This document shows positions 9,419 through 18,809 of a stretch of DNA of 64,000 nucleotides, piece after piece. The position numbers and the translations under genes are program-made. The notes under the pieces were generated by a model, which searched no databases, was not told where the DNA came from, and was given only the letters and a program-made list of their open reading frames with translations. Position 1 is the first letter of the stretch; every line of letters starts with the position of its first letter. This DNA is from Bacteriovoracaceae bacterium UBA6153 (GTDB lineage: Bacteria; Bdellovibrionota; Bacteriovoracia; Bacteriovoracales; Bacteriovoracaceae), in the NCBI GenBank assembly GCA_002428265.1, contig DIUR01000001.1:186001-250000 (forward strand). Reading direction: 5' to 3'.

Positions 9419-9532
9419 AAGGACTATTTACCTTAAATAATTGATATTTTAAAGAGATTCGGAGGAATGCGTAAAAATAACTCACCTATACTTGATAATA
9501 ATTATAATAACTTGTATATGAACCCAATACTT

Positions 9533-10417
9533 TTATTTTATAAAAACGCCTTTGATTTTATAATTTTCGTCTAAATCAATGCTCATGTCCCTTTTGTAAA
9601 TAAAGGACTGCCCAGAAAATGACTCAAAACACTCGACATTTATCCAGGCCTCAAAACTAAGATTTCCTTGATCATTTATTGAATAGTGACCGTTAATAAC
9701 TTCAAGACCTGCAAAACTCTCGCTTCTATGATTGCACTCGCTTCCTAGTATTATAATTTCAGATAAATCGACAGCAACATCATTGTGCCAGTTAAAAATA
9801 ACAATGGAACTCTTAACGGGAAACTCAAAATTAGTGACTGTAAAAGTAAGTTTTTGCTGATTATTAATTTTGTATTGATAGTAATTAGTATTTTTTTCAG
9901 AAAACAATGCGACTTTACCCCCAAGAATATCAAGAGAAGCATGCCCCTGCTCTCCGGTTTGATGACCTAGTTCGTGAATAAGAATCCTCAATATATCCTG
10001 AAAGCTTAGAGCTGGCTGCCCTGCACTTTTATAGAGAAGGTCTGTATTGATATAAATAGGAGCATTAGGATTTAAAAATGTTTTAGCAATTCGATGCGGT
10101 TCAGAGACACCAGTAGTAAAAAAACCTGGATTTTCTTTTTCAGATAAAAAAACTAATCTGTCTTCTTTGTCAGAGTTCATGTGAACAATTGTAGTAATAC
10201 TCTTTATAATCTTTTTTTCTTCATCTAGAAGATCACAGACATTTTTCTGAAAACAATGAGGAAGAATTTTTTTCAGTGAATCATATGCATACTGAAAATT
10301 ACTCTCCACTAGGCCTGCACCATTCCCAATCACAGTGCCACCACCATTGCTTATCCATTCAAATGAAAAACTTGAAAAAGATAATAGTAAGAGTGTAAGA
10401 ATCAAGCTTTTTTTCAT
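9533..10417 (-). CDS. Exported HELGH zinc-motif protein
   Basis: 294 residues with a signal peptide (about 1-18). A zinc-binding HExxH motif sits at 148-152 (LIHELGHQTG), with a further His at 159 that is one residue too far for the metzincin pattern. The C-terminal half is predicted beta-rich. A Cys pair near 55 and 61 may form a disulfide. It is probably a secreted metallopeptidase or a relative that has lost activity. The start codon overlaps the stop of the upstream TIGR02147 gene (ATGA), so it is translated with that regulator. Confidence 0.65.
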   Translation of the reverse strand: MKKSLILTLLLLSFSSFSFEWISNGGGTVIGNGAGLVESNFQYAYDSLKKILPHCFQKNVCDLLDEEKKIIKSITTIVHMNSDKEDRLVFLSEKENPGFFTTGVSEPHRIAKTFLNPNAPIYINTDLLYKSAGQPALSFQDILRILIHELGHQTGEQGHASLDILGGKVALFSEKNTNYYQYKINNQQKLTFTVTNFEFPVKSSIVIFNWHNDVAVDLSEIIILGSECNHRSESFAGLEVINGHYSINDQGNLSFEAWINVECFESFSGQSFIYKRDMSIDLDENYKIKGVFIK

Positions 10418-11283
10418 TGGATATTGTCCTTGCTGACACTGTATTTATTTGAATAATTTGTATGTTCAAAAAACTGAATATTAAGTTGATGGATATCGGC
10501 CGATTCCTCATCGTGAAACAATTCGTTAAATTCTTTTACAAAATTTAAAATAGCATTTTTGGCCACTGCCTTTTTATCTTTATTAAACTTTAAAGTTAAA
10601 GAGTTTAGATGTCTGTCATCTACTCCGCCTTCATCAACAGACTCAAGTGCTCTTGCCATCATCCCTTTGTGATGCTCACGAATGGCCTCACTTGGGATAT
10701 CATGAGTCGTTTCATTTTTTGAATCAGGATCAGCAACAGTAAGCTCCCCTGTTTTAGAATTTCTTTTTATAAGTCCTGTGAGAAGGAGTGTTTCAATTCC
10801 TTTTCTGACTTCGACCGGTGTTACTTTTCTTTTTAATTGATAGCTGATTAAAGTGTAGTCTTCAACAAAGCCTGGAGCAGAAACCATCATCTGCAGGACT
10901 AGATTGTGCCACTCTCTGATAGAGTTAAAATCATCAAGGTCTATCGTTGTGTATTTTGATTTCTTATCTAATCTGGTTAATTTTTCAACCAAATTGATAG
11001 TGGATTTATTTTTCTTAATTCTTTTTTCGATTTCAATTCTAATTCTAACAATTTCTCGTTGATGATGATCAATCTTCCATTCATCAAAAAGAGTTTCAAG
11101 AATTTCGCTTGAAGGAAGACGCTTCCCCGTTGCGATCATTGAGAGAAGGCTCGGTGAATTATAGCCAAGTTTTTTGGAGAGATCATTCAAAGTCAGAATT
11201 TTATTTCCTTCTTCGTCATGATTATACTTCTTTAAATTATAATCAAAAAAATCTTTAAAAGTTGTAAATGAGTATTCTTCCAT
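10414..11283 (-). CDS. TIGR02147 family regulator (DUF4423)
   Basis: 289 residues. The N-terminal part has a helix-turn-helix (TLNDLSKKLGYNSPSLLSMI), and the middle has the MVSAPGF...VRKGIETLLLTGLIKR region of TIGR02147 proteins, a family abundant in Fibrobacter and Bdellovibrionota. It is probably a DNA-binding regulator with a DUF4423 effector domain; targets are unknown. It overlaps the downstream exported HELGH gene by four bases, a pairing that suggests a shared regulon. An AGGATC site precedes the ATG, which lies only about 20 bases after a strong terminator hairpin. Confidence 0.8.
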   Translation of the reverse strand: MEEYSFTTFKDFFDYNLKKYNHDEEGNKILTLNDLSKKLGYNSPSLLSMIATGKRLPSSEILETLFDEWKIDHHQREIVRIRIEIEKRIKKNKSTINLVEKLTRLDKKSKYTTIDLDDFNSIREWHNLVLQMMVSAPGFVEDYTLISYQLKRKVTPVEVRKGIETLLLTGLIKRNSKTGELTVADPDSKNETTHDIPSEAIREHHKGMMARALESVDEGGVDDRHLNSLTLKFNKDKKAVAKNAILNFVKEFNELFHDEESADIHQLNIQFFEHTNYSNKYSVSKDNIQ

Positions 11284-11302
11284 TAGATCCTAAACTTAAA
11301 AA

Positions 11303-11323
11303 GGCCGGGAGAAACTCCCGGCC
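11303..11323 (-). terminator. Intrinsic terminator after the 149-aa exported protein gene
   Basis: A perfect 9-bp stem GGCCGGGAG / CTCCCGGCC with a 3-base loop is followed on the minus strand by TTTTT. It lies between the exported-protein gene ending at 11350 and the TIGR02147 gene starting at 11283, so it can end the first transcript or limit read-through into the second. Confidence 0.85.
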
Positions 11324-11349
11324 ATAAAATCATCTATCGTATGTATAAA

Positions 11350-11796
11350 TTAGTTACATGCAGGGAATGTAAACCACTTAGTTGTTTCAGAATCAGCTTC
11401 GCCGTGACTCGTTCTAACAGTTAACTTGATTGTTTCTGGAAGGAAGTCGGCCTTCTTACCCCATTTTAAACATTGTCCGTATGATCCTTCATTAATGGGA
11501 GCATGTTTAAGGCAAATAGTTCTTTCAAATGAACGTGAGTATGAAAGATCTTTTGTTTCATAAGCAACACACTTCCACTCCGTATGTGATCCAATTTCAC
11601 CACCGTGATCAATTGTCGTTGATTCCATTTTTGTACAAACAGTTACAGGGTTGATTGACTGAACATCTGACTCAGTTAAGCAAGCATTGTTAAGCTTAAT
11701 AGCTCCAAGCACATCAGAGTATCCGTGAGTAGTAACAGTTCCTGCAGCGAAAGCAGTTGAAGCGATCATAGAAACAGCAATAATTAAACCTTTCAT
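11350..11796 (-). CDS. Small exported protein, unknown
   Basis: 148 residues. The frame can be read from 11880, but the ATG at 11796 has an ideal AGGAG site and begins a clear signal peptide (MKGLIIAVSMIASTAFAAG). The mature protein of about 130 residues has six Cys (for example NACLTES, VTVCTK, WKCVA, RTICLK, GQCLK, PACN) that could form three disulfides in a beta-rich domain. No family is recognised. It is monocistronic with a strong terminator, as expected for a well-expressed exported protein. Confidence 0.75.
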   Translation of the reverse strand: MKGLIIAVSMIASTAFAAGTVTTHGYSDVLGAIKLNNACLTESDVQSINPVTVCTKMESTTIDHGGEIGSHTEWKCVAYETKDLSYSRSFERTICLKHAPINEGSYGQCLKWGKKADFLPETIKLTVRTSHGEADSETTKWFTFPACN

Positions 11797-12122
11797 AAAT
11801 TCTCCTAAAAAAATTAGACGATAAAAAATTTCGTCGTTGTTAGTTGTAAAATTTTTAAGTGAATCTTTTTTTGATGTCAAACCCGTTCACAAAACCTTTT
11901 TTACAAATTCACATTTTGTTATGAAGTAAAAATAAAACATTTCCATCACAAAAATATTTAACTCACTATAAATTTTAATTTTTGATAGAAATAGAAATTT
12001 AAAATTTAATTTAAACTTAAGAACAAAACTTCCTGTGAATAATTTTGTGGAAAACTTTCGGCATTATGGTTGCACTATATATAATCAGATGTTTTTTAAT
12101 CATGAAAAACAAGGAGGACTCA

Positions 12123-12572
12123 ATGCAAACGAAGAATTTTGCCCTAATAGGTGGGTTAATTATGTCCATTATGGGGATAATTTCCTTCATCCCTGCAATG
12201 AATGTCACCGAAGGGCTACCACCATTAATGGTGAATACAAGTTATGGAATGTTTTTAGATATTTTTCCAATGAATATTTTTAATAAGGCCGCTCTATTAA
12301 TTTTTGGTATTGCTGGAGTATGGGCCTATTTTACTCCCGAAAATAATCTCTACTATACATCGTTATACGCGAAAGTTGTTTTCTGGGTAATGGGTGCATT
12401 GGCACTCCTCGGATTATTTCCTCAAACAAATACATTATTTGGTTACTGGCCATTATTTGGTTTTGAAATTATCGCACATGGAGCTTTTGCAATCGCCGGC
12501 GCTTACTACGGCTACATAGTAAATAAACATGCGTCTTACAATTCAAGACCGCACCGATTGCATAAGGTGTAA
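12123..12572 (+). CDS. Four-helix membrane protein (DUF4383-like)
   Basis: 149 residues with four predicted membrane helices. The pattern of ALIGGLIMSIMGIISFIP, then NKAALLIFGIAGVWAYF, then a VMGALALLGLFPQTNTLFG loop resembles DUF4383-type proteins; family assignment is tentative. The frame is open from 12045, but the ATG at 12123 has a strong AAGGAGGA site nine bases upstream, which fixes the start. The 242 bases upstream (11881-12122) are very AT-rich and hold no other gene I can support. Confidence 0.65.
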   Translation: MQTKNFALIGGLIMSIMGIISFIPAMNVTEGLPPLMVNTSYGMFLDIFPMNIFNKAALLIFGIAGVWAYFTPENNLYYTSLYAKVVFWVMGALALLGLFPQTNTLFGYWPLFGFEIIAHGAFAIAGAYYGYIVNKHASYNSRPHRLHKV

Positions 12573-12590
12573 TTTATCTTTTTACAAAGG

Positions 12591-12617
12591 ACGCGCTCAT
12601 CATAGGGCGCGTTTTTT
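12591..12617 (+). terminator. Terminator overlapping the convergent gene end
   Basis: ACGCGC, a loop, GCGCGT and then a T run form a short GC-rich hairpin just after the DUF4383-like gene. It overlaps the stop codon of the convergent methyltransferase gene, which ends at 12600. Confidence 0.6.
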
Positions 12618-13121
12618 ATTTAAGATATACAGTGGGCGTTCTCTTTTTCCTTCAGTCAAAAGTTTTTTATCATCTACACTATAGAGAGCTTGAAAAAAAT
12701 CTGATATGATGAACTCAACAATAACTTTTTCATCTGTATGAGGAGATAGAAGGATTCTGTCACATTGAAGATGATCTTTATCAATCAAGGCATTCAAAAT
12801 ATTCTTCATGGTAAATCCACCCACTCCAGCAATTAAGAGTGTTCCTTCCACATCAATATCTATTTCTTCACCTGAGCAGACATGAAGTCTGTATTGATGC
12901 TCAGATCTAAGCTCTCGGTTTTGATAAATAAGTGTCTGGAGTCTCTTCATTATATGCGGCACTTGATCGACAAAGTGAACCATTGGAAATTGATTACTCA
13001 CCAATGCTTTAATTCCAACATAACCATGATCGCAGCATACGTCCCAAAAAGGTGCATGAAGGATGGCGTGGTCTATAAAAGATCTCATGCGTGTTGTGAG
13101 TTTAGGAGAAGGAAGTTTCAT
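12600..13121 (-). CDS. TrmK-like tRNA (adenine-N1) methyltransferase
   Basis: 173 residues. WDVCCDHGYVGIKAL is the SAM-binding glycine/acidic motif and LLIAGVGGFTMKNIL the second signature of the TrmK/YqfN (DUF633) family, which methylates A22 of tRNA. The first 15 residues (KLPSPKLTTRMRSFIDHA) match the family's LSKRL-type start. It is shorter than the roughly 230 residues of Bacillus TrmK and lacks the C-terminal coiled-coil part, so substrate specificity may differ. No strong ribosome binding site is visible. Confidence 0.65.
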   Translation of the reverse strand: MKLPSPKLTTRMRSFIDHAILHAPFWDVCCDHGYVGIKALVSNQFPMVHFVDQVPHIMKRLQTLIYQNRELRSEHQYRLHVCSGEEIDIDVEGTLLIAGVGGFTMKNILNALIDKDHLQCDRILLSPHTDEKVIVEFIISDFFQALYSVDDKKLLTEGKRERPLYILNKKRAL

Positions 13122-13203
13122 TAGAAACTTATTATGAATGAAAAAACGAGCTTTGGAAAATATTACGAGCGCTTTATAAAAAACGCCCGCAATTATTAGT
13201 TAA

Positions 13204-13728
13204 TTATTGATAAACACCAACTGAAACTTCAAGAACAGCTCTTGAACCAGTTAAACTTCTTGTAACAGCCGTTACAGTAATAGATCTAATTCTTATTCCT
13301 CTTGGCCCTTCAAAAGTATAGTTGAATCCTCTATCACGCCCAAGACCACCAGTGATCCCATCCATGTAAATTTCTCTTCCATCTTCTAATTGTGCTCTTG
13401 CTTGAATGACTTCAACGTCATTGTTTCTAGCAATTAACCTTACAACTTTTACGTTAGGGTGATTGACCCTCACTGTATTTGTTGTTTCAAGAATCTTTTG
13501 CACTCTGAATGTTCCTACTGTTTGGTAAACAATAGATTGAGCAGGTGGTCTTGGCGCGGGCCATATTGGCCCTTGTCCGGGTCTTCCTGGCTGCCCTGGC
13601 CTATCAGGCCCTTGTCCTGGTCTACTTGGCTGAGTTGGTCTTCCTGGATTGTACTCGAAGTCCCATGCATGAGCGACTGGAGCTACTGAAACTATAAGCA
13701 ATGTAAGTGCAGCTAAAAATTTAGACAT
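13204..13728 (-). CDS. Exported protein with Pro-Gly-Gln repeat linker
   Basis: 174 residues from the ATG at 13728, which has an AGGGGG site; the frame upstream to 13767 is unlikely to be translated. A signal peptide (to about A21) is followed by a low-complexity linker of repeated RPGQGP / QPGRPGQ units over about 35 residues, then a beta-sandwich-like domain of about 105 residues ending in Tyr-Gln. The linker suggests a spacer or wall-spanning segment. No family is recognised. Confidence 0.7.
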   Translation of the reverse strand: MSKFLAALTLLIVSVAPVAHAWDFEYNPGRPTQPSRPGQGPDRPGQPGRPGQGPIWPAPRPPAQSIVYQTVGTFRVQKILETTNTVRVNHPNVKVVRLIARNNDVEVIQARAQLEDGREIYMDGITGGLGRDRGFNYTFEGPRGIRIRSITVTAVTRSLTGSRAVLEVSVGVYQ

Positions 13729-13994
13729 AATGATCCCCCTTTGAATCGTGTACCAGTAGTTGAGCAATTAAGATGCCAGCGGGATGATTAAATAATTCCA
13801 ATTACAAACTTCGATGCATTATAAATTTCAAGTGACGATTTGAGTCCGCTTTTTGGCCATAATGTCTCCGTGCAAAGCATTGAATAAATTAGCTTTTGCA
13901 TATCTTTTGAATTTTTTACAGGTCTACGTACATACCTCTGCAAGCTTTGATAGGTTGCAGTCAAATTCATTATGATTTCATCGTTAGGTATTTT

Positions 13995-15332
13995 ATGAAA
14001 AAAATTATTCTTTTATCATCTCTTCTTCTCGCATCACAGGTTTATGCTGAAAATAAGCTTTCAGTAGATTTGACCATTGATAATTTAAAATTCCAAAGAC
14101 CTGTCAAGGGTGTTGGTAAAGCGGGAATTTTAGTTTTTAAAACGGCAAACGTTAATAATAATGGAATTGTTTTAAACCTAAATAATGTAAATAATTTTTT
14201 TGATTCTCAGATTTTTATACGTCCGACGTTCCTAGGTTTCACAACTCAGTTTGGTAATTACGGTTTTACTCTTGAAGAAAACAGCATGTTCAACGCCATC
14301 AACTTAATTGAACTTCAAAACTCAAAACTTATTCTGGATGATAACCAACTCAACCTTGCTGGAGAGAACCTGGCCTTCATTAATCCTGATATGAATGTGA
14401 AGCTAAATAACTTCAGGCTTTACTGTCAAAGTGTAGCCACGACCCTTCCTGGAGAGACAGCTCCTCCAACTGACATGATGAAAAACTGTGCTTCGTTTTT
14501 GACATTAAACGGCACTTATAACCTGGCAAATGATCAGGCAAAACTAGCTTACAATGGCGTTGATAAATTAACGGGTGATAAAACGGAACTTGAGGCCACT
14601 GTTAAGACAATCGATATTAGAAAAGACTCACTCTCTATCAAGATGCCAAAATTAAAATCTATAAGCAACGACTCTTATATTATCAGTGCTTCTGAAGTTG
14701 ATTTAAAGTGTAAAAAAGATCCAGAGCTTCTGGATTTAGATATCGATAAAATGACTAAAGACTGCTTAAACCAAATGAAGCTTGCGCCTCTAAAAGCAAA
14801 CTTGATTGATAATTCAGTTAAGACAAATTTTGCTCTGGATATTAAGGATATTACGGTAAAAGATAAGATTATTTATTTAACAATGAATAATGGAACTTTA
14901 TCTGATCCTCTTTCAACGACTTCTATCGACAATATGCTTCTTAACTGTAAAAAAGGCGAAGACACCGACGTGCTGGAACTAACGCAGGTCTTGAGAGATT
15001 GCATTAGTTACGCCAGAGTTTCTATTGATGAAGTTAAGAGTACAAAACCTGATGATAAAAAAGGAAGTTCAATTAAAAAAATCGCTATCAGCTCGGCTTC
15101 AAGTGATTTAATTGTCCAGGCCGATGTTAAAATTATCGGTTTTACGTCAAGAGTTTCAATTTATGGAAAAGTTTCTTTAAATGAAGCAAAAAAGCAGTTA
15201 ATACTAACTGTAACAGACACGAGGCTTCCTCTTGGAATGACCTCTGTAAACTTACTGATGTATTTCTTAAAGAAAAATTTAATATCAAAAGATGTGACTT
15301 ACCAAAATAACACTATTACTGTTTCACTATAG
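13995..15332 (+). CDS. Exported protein with three Cys-pair repeats
   Basis: 445 residues from the ATG at 13995, which starts a signal peptide ending in VYA. The protein is predicted beta-rich, with alternating hydrophobic strands such as DLTIDNLKF and LVLNLNNV. Three spaced segments each carry two Cys: LYCQ...MKNCASFL, LKCKKD...TKDCLNQM and LNCKKG...LRDCISYA. They look like repeats of one module, each closed by a disulfide. It is followed by a small exported protein 8 bases later, so the two share a transcript. Function unknown; a periplasmic or surface role is inferred. Confidence 0.65.
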   Translation: MKKIILLSSLLLASQVYAENKLSVDLTIDNLKFQRPVKGVGKAGILVFKTANVNNNGIVLNLNNVNNFFDSQIFIRPTFLGFTTQFGNYGFTLEENSMFNAINLIELQNSKLILDDNQLNLAGENLAFINPDMNVKLNNFRLYCQSVATTLPGETAPPTDMMKNCASFLTLNGTYNLANDQAKLAYNGVDKLTGDKTELEATVKTIDIRKDSLSIKMPKLKSISNDSYIISASEVDLKCKKDPELLDLDIDKMTKDCLNQMKLAPLKANLIDNSVKTNFALDIKDITVKDKIIYLTMNNGTLSDPLSTTSIDNMLLNCKKGEDTDVLELTQVLRDCISYARVSIDEVKSTKPDDKKGSSIKKIAISSASSDLIVQADVKIIGFTSRVSIYGKVSLNEAKKQLILTVTDTRLPLGMTSVNLLMYFLKKNLISKDVTYQNNTITVSL

Positions 15333-15340
15333 AGGGTTTT

Positions 15341-15685
15341 ATGAAAAAATTATTAATTGCACTATCACTTGTACCAACACTTTCATTCGCGAGCATCTAC
15401 AGCTGTAGCGGATCTGGCTTCTCAGTTGAAGTCACGGGCCCTGCACTGGAAATGAAAATTACTGGAAACGGTTTCAACAGCATCGCTCAAAACGTTTCAT
15501 CTTCATCAACGTTTGATACTGTGATTTCTGGAAACACAGTAAGCCCCGCAGCGACTTTGAAACTTATCATCAAAGACTCTAGCTTTGCTAATCCAGGGGA
15601 TAGATTCAATGCTTCAATCCAGGTTTCTTCTGCTTCTGGCGTAAGAGATTACACTGGAATCACTTGTGTTAGAGGAAATGACTAA
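15341..15685 (+). CDS. Small exported beta protein
   Basis: 114 residues with a signal peptide to about A17 (LSFAS). The mature chain of about 97 residues has two Cys (YSCSG near the start and GITCVRG at the end), suggesting one disulfide closing a beta-sandwich. GAGGG precedes the ATG. It is the second gene of a two-gene operon with the Cys-repeat exported protein and is followed by a strong terminator. Not recognised. Confidence 0.7.
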   Translation: MKKLLIALSLVPTLSFASIYSCSGSGFSVEVTGPALEMKITGNGFNSIAQNVSSSSTFDTVISGNTVSPAATLKLIIKDSSFANPGDRFNASIQVSSASGVRDYTGITCVRGND

Positions 15686-15698
15686 ATAAACTCAAAAG

Positions 15699-15723
15699 GG
15701 CCTGATTAAATTCAGGCCTTTTT
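15699..15723 (+). terminator. Terminator of the two-gene exported-protein operon
   Basis: GGCCTGA / TCAGGCC with a 6-base loop is followed by TTTTT, 13 bases after the stop of the small exported protein gene. Confidence 0.85.
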
Positions 15724-15866
15724 AGGTAATCCCAAAATAACGTAGTAATGCACTTTACTAAGTCACTCCCTCTTCTCTTGCTCATAGTTAAATGTTTATT
15801 GAAGTCTGAAAAGTAAAGTTGTAGCATTAAAACTGATCAACTATTTCCTATAGGCGACCTTGTTTT

Positions 15867-17582
15867 ATGAGCGACAACAATAAATCTGGCCCTAACGCCA
15901 TTTCACCATCGTTTTGTGCGCATGCGTGGGAGCAAACTCACGTTACACCTATGGGTATCGTAAAACCTTGTTGCATTTTTGATGGCCCGATCAAAAATAG
16001 TAATAACAAACCTTATCGCATTTCAGATGCTCCCATTGAAGAAATCTGGAATAGTCCTCACTACAGAGAAATAAGAAGAAAAATGCTCAACGGTGAAGTG
16101 GTTCCTGAATGTGCAAAATGCATGACGGAAGAAAAATTATACTCGACTTCAGATCGCATCAGACTCTTTAAAGATTCTCCTGAGCTTCAGATGAGAATTG
16201 AAGAGTCAAAACTAGATGGATCAATTAAAAATCTTCCAGAAATTATTAATCTCAAGATTGGAAATGTTTGTAATTTAAAATGCAGAATGTGCCAGCCTCA
16301 AGACAGTTGCCAGATAGACCTAGAATTTACTCAAATTTCAAAAACCTCACCTGAATTTAGAAGCTTTGATAATGCCAGTGCTTTTGATTATTATTATAAT
16401 GAAGAGCCTATTGCCACAGCTGCAGATTGGATTACAACCGATACAGCTAAACATAACTTAAAAGTTTTATTGTCTCATACTCGCAATCTCTCTCTAGCAG
16501 GAGGAGAAATTGCTTTTACTCCTGAGGCCATTGCCCTTCTTAAAGAATGTATCAGTCTTGGTTATGCTAAAAATATTGTTCTTATCATGTCGAGTAATTT
16601 AACTCAGATCTCTGATAGTTTTCTTGAGATGCTTGCGGAATTTAAAGAGACATCTATTTGTATAAGTATTGATGGAACTGGTGATGTTATTGAATATATT
16701 CGCCATCCTTCCAAGTGGAAAACAATAGAAAAAAACATTCAAAGAATTTTTGATTCTCCTGATCATGTCTTTCCTATCTTTACTCCCACTGTTCAGGTCT
16801 ACAATATTTTTAATATTATAGAAGTTTATAAATTGATGGAGAGCTTTAGACATCCCAAATGGGAAATCTATACTCCATGCCATCTCACCATTTTATTTTC
16901 ACCAGAATTTTTAAGTATTAGAATACTCCCTAAGGAAATTAGACTTAAGGCAGCTTCAGAGCTAGAAGAATTTTGTAAAACCTCATATTATTACACAAGA
17001 TACTCAGTTTATTCTGATCAGTTAAACTTATTGATTGAAACTCTAAAATCAGAAGATCTCCCTGACTATCAAAAGCACCTTGCTCATTTTTTAAAATATA
17101 CAGAACTTTTAGATACTCAAAGAGGTCAGAGCTTTAAAAAAGTTTTACCAGAACTCTCTGCGATGATTGATAAATATAATATTACACCGGAATTTCCTGG
17201 CACCAATAAAAGTTTTACCTACTATCAGTACAGAGACCTTGGCTTTAAACACCAATCTGAAAATAATCCTGAATTGGCCCGAGCAATGTTTGAGCAAGCA
17301 GCAGAACTAACTCTCGACGATCCTGATTTATTATTTGCTTACGCGATTGCTTTAAAACAGCTAAATCTTCGCGAGGAAGCGATGAAAATGTTTGAAAAAA
17401 TATTGGCAATAAATCCAACACATTATTACACATTAAAAGAAATAGGATTTCTTTTAATGGATAAAAGAATGTACAAAGAAGCTATTGCTTATTTTGAACA
17501 AGCGATTCATTCATCTTCTGAATCAGTCATAGATAATCTTCAAGGGCACATTAAAGAGTGCCAGCAGTTACTTCAAAACTGA
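15867..17582 (+). CDS. Twitch-domain radical SAM protein with TPRs
   Basis: 571 residues. An N-terminal twitch/SPASM-like Cys cluster (FCAHAWEQTHVTPMG, KPCC, and later PECAKC) should hold an auxiliary Fe-S cluster. The radical SAM motif CNLKCRMC lies near residue 135, with LSLAGGE and the SIDGTGD strand following. The C-terminus (about 445-570) contains three TPR units. Such proteins modify peptides or sugars; no precursor peptide is seen nearby. The stop codon abuts the convergent SGNH hydrolase stop with no spacer, next to a carbamoyltransferase cassette that may belong to the same modification pathway. Confidence 0.85.
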   Translation: MSDNNKSGPNAISPSFCAHAWEQTHVTPMGIVKPCCIFDGPIKNSNNKPYRISDAPIEEIWNSPHYREIRRKMLNGEVVPECAKCMTEEKLYSTSDRIRLFKDSPELQMRIEESKLDGSIKNLPEIINLKIGNVCNLKCRMCQPQDSCQIDLEFTQISKTSPEFRSFDNASAFDYYYNEEPIATAADWITTDTAKHNLKVLLSHTRNLSLAGGEIAFTPEAIALLKECISLGYAKNIVLIMSSNLTQISDSFLEMLAEFKETSICISIDGTGDVIEYIRHPSKWKTIEKNIQRIFDSPDHVFPIFTPTVQVYNIFNIIEVYKLMESFRHPKWEIYTPCHLTILFSPEFLSIRILPKEIRLKAASELEEFCKTSYYYTRYSVYSDQLNLLIETLKSEDLPDYQKHLAHFLKYTELLDTQRGQSFKKVLPELSAMIDKYNITPEFPGTNKSFTYYQYRDLGFKHQSENNPELARAMFEQAAELTLDDPDLLFAYAIALKQLNLREEAMKMFEKILAINPTHYYTLKEIGFLLMDKRMYKEAIAYFEQAIHSSSESVIDNLQGHIKECQQLLQN

Positions 17583-18806
17583 TTATCTTTTTTTCAAATT
17601 CCAAGCAGTACCCAGGGTTTCAGCTATTTTTTCGGCAACGAGTTCATTGCCTCTAGAAACACCATCAACCGTCCTATAATGAATATGGTCACTATAGATA
17701 CGCTCTTTTTCACTAGAGAAGACCTGAGTTAAGTCATAGACTGGCAATTTTTCTTTATTTAATTTTAAATACATTTGATTAATCTTTTTATAAATATCAA
17801 CAGGAATAAATTCTGTAGCAACTGATTCTTCGGGAGTCAGCACTTTTCCATAAAGACGACTTGGTTGTAGAAAATGAGCTGTCTTAATATTTAAAACATT
17901 CCCATAAAGATAATACTTTCTGAGATACCCTTCAAAACTCCCAAGTGCCCATTCTTTTGCCTCTTCAAAAGGAAGATTAATCTTCTCGCGGTTATCATCA
18001 GCAAACTCATCAAAAGTTTCAGCAGGGATAATATAAGCTCGAAAAAAACCTATCGCTACTTTATATAAGGCATTAAAGAAGTATGAATGCTTTAAAACAG
18101 ATCTACTTAAATATTGGCGATAGCTCCAAAGCTTATCGAGATAGATAAATCTAAAGCTCGAAGCTGAAGAATAAGACAAAATGGCCTGTGCTGGTGGAAT
18201 ATGCTCAAGTCTTTTTCCATCCATAACTGGAAAAGATTCATTATAGCCATCCAGAGCAATGGCCCCGTCAATTCGCTCATGATACATCGTCAGCATATTG
18301 ACCTGATTCGGCATTGCCCATGCCCCAGCTGCGCCAGTATAAACCCTAAAAACTTTTTTCCCCTCTGGAGGGTAGTACAATTTATTCAAGAGTGTAGAAA
18401 GGTAATTATGACCGTTAACTAATTTATAAACACTAAACTGGTGAGCAACCGAGCCTCCCATTATCATAATTGAAAACTCATCTTTATTTTTTACCAAAGG
18501 TAAATCTAGTGTAGTTTCCATTCCAATGTTGTTCGAGTTCATTCCACAAGACTTTGGCAAATACTTATTACTTCTATGAATATAACCTAACATTGAATGC
18601 CCCACGGTCGTGCGAGGAAATGAGCACCCGGTTCTTTGATCCAGGTCTTCAATAAATGAATTGTGCTGAACAGAGAAGAAGGCAGAGGCCGGCAATTTCT
18701 TTTCTTTTTCATCAAGGCTGAGATAAGAAACTAACTCTAATAAAGCGAGAGTTACAACTATTAACATAACACTTAAAATAATTTTAAAAACTTCTTCTTT
18801 TTTCAT
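17583..18806 (-). CDS. Membrane-anchored SGNH/GDSL-like hydrolase
   Basis: 407 residues from the ATG at 18806 (a TTG lies one codon before). One N-terminal membrane helix (about 10-28) anchors an outside domain. IMGGSVAH gives the block I Ser, and SDHIHYRTVDG near the C-terminus gives the Asp-x-x-His of SGNH hydrolases, so an esterase or O-acyl-transfer role is likely. It directly follows the carbamoyltransferase with no gap. In known SxtJ/DUF5989/carbamoyltransferase cassettes a protein of this type commonly completes the set. Confidence 0.72.
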   Translation of the reverse strand: MKKEEVFKIILSVMLIVVTLALLELVSYLSLDEKEKKLPASAFFSVQHNSFIEDLDQRTGCSFPRTTVGHSMLGYIHRSNKYLPKSCGMNSNNIGMETTLDLPLVKNKDEFSIMIMGGSVAHQFSVYKLVNGHNYLSTLLNKLYYPPEGKKVFRVYTGAAGAWAMPNQVNMLTMYHERIDGAIALDGYNESFPVMDGKRLEHIPPAQAILSYSSASSFRFIYLDKLWSYRQYLSRSVLKHSYFFNALYKVAIGFFRAYIIPAETFDEFADDNREKINLPFEEAKEWALGSFEGYLRKYYLYGNVLNIKTAHFLQPSRLYGKVLTPEESVATEFIPVDIYKKINQMYLKLNKEKLPVYDLTQVFSSEKERIYSDHIHYRTVDGVSRGNELVAEKIAETLGTAWNLKKR

Positions 18807-18809
18807 CAA

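Noticed and set aside
9968..9976. HELGH motif as a metzincin
   Set aside because: The third His is one residue out of register with HExxHxxGxxH, so only a general zinc motif is claimed.
12035..12283. 82-codon plus-strand frame overlapping the DUF4383-like gene start
   Set aside because: A different frame of the gene with the AAGGAGGA site; no own ribosome binding site.
13788..13970. 60-codon minus-strand frame between two exported-protein genes
   Set aside because: No ribosome binding site, no signal or membrane segment, and it overlaps the promoter region of the plus-strand gene.
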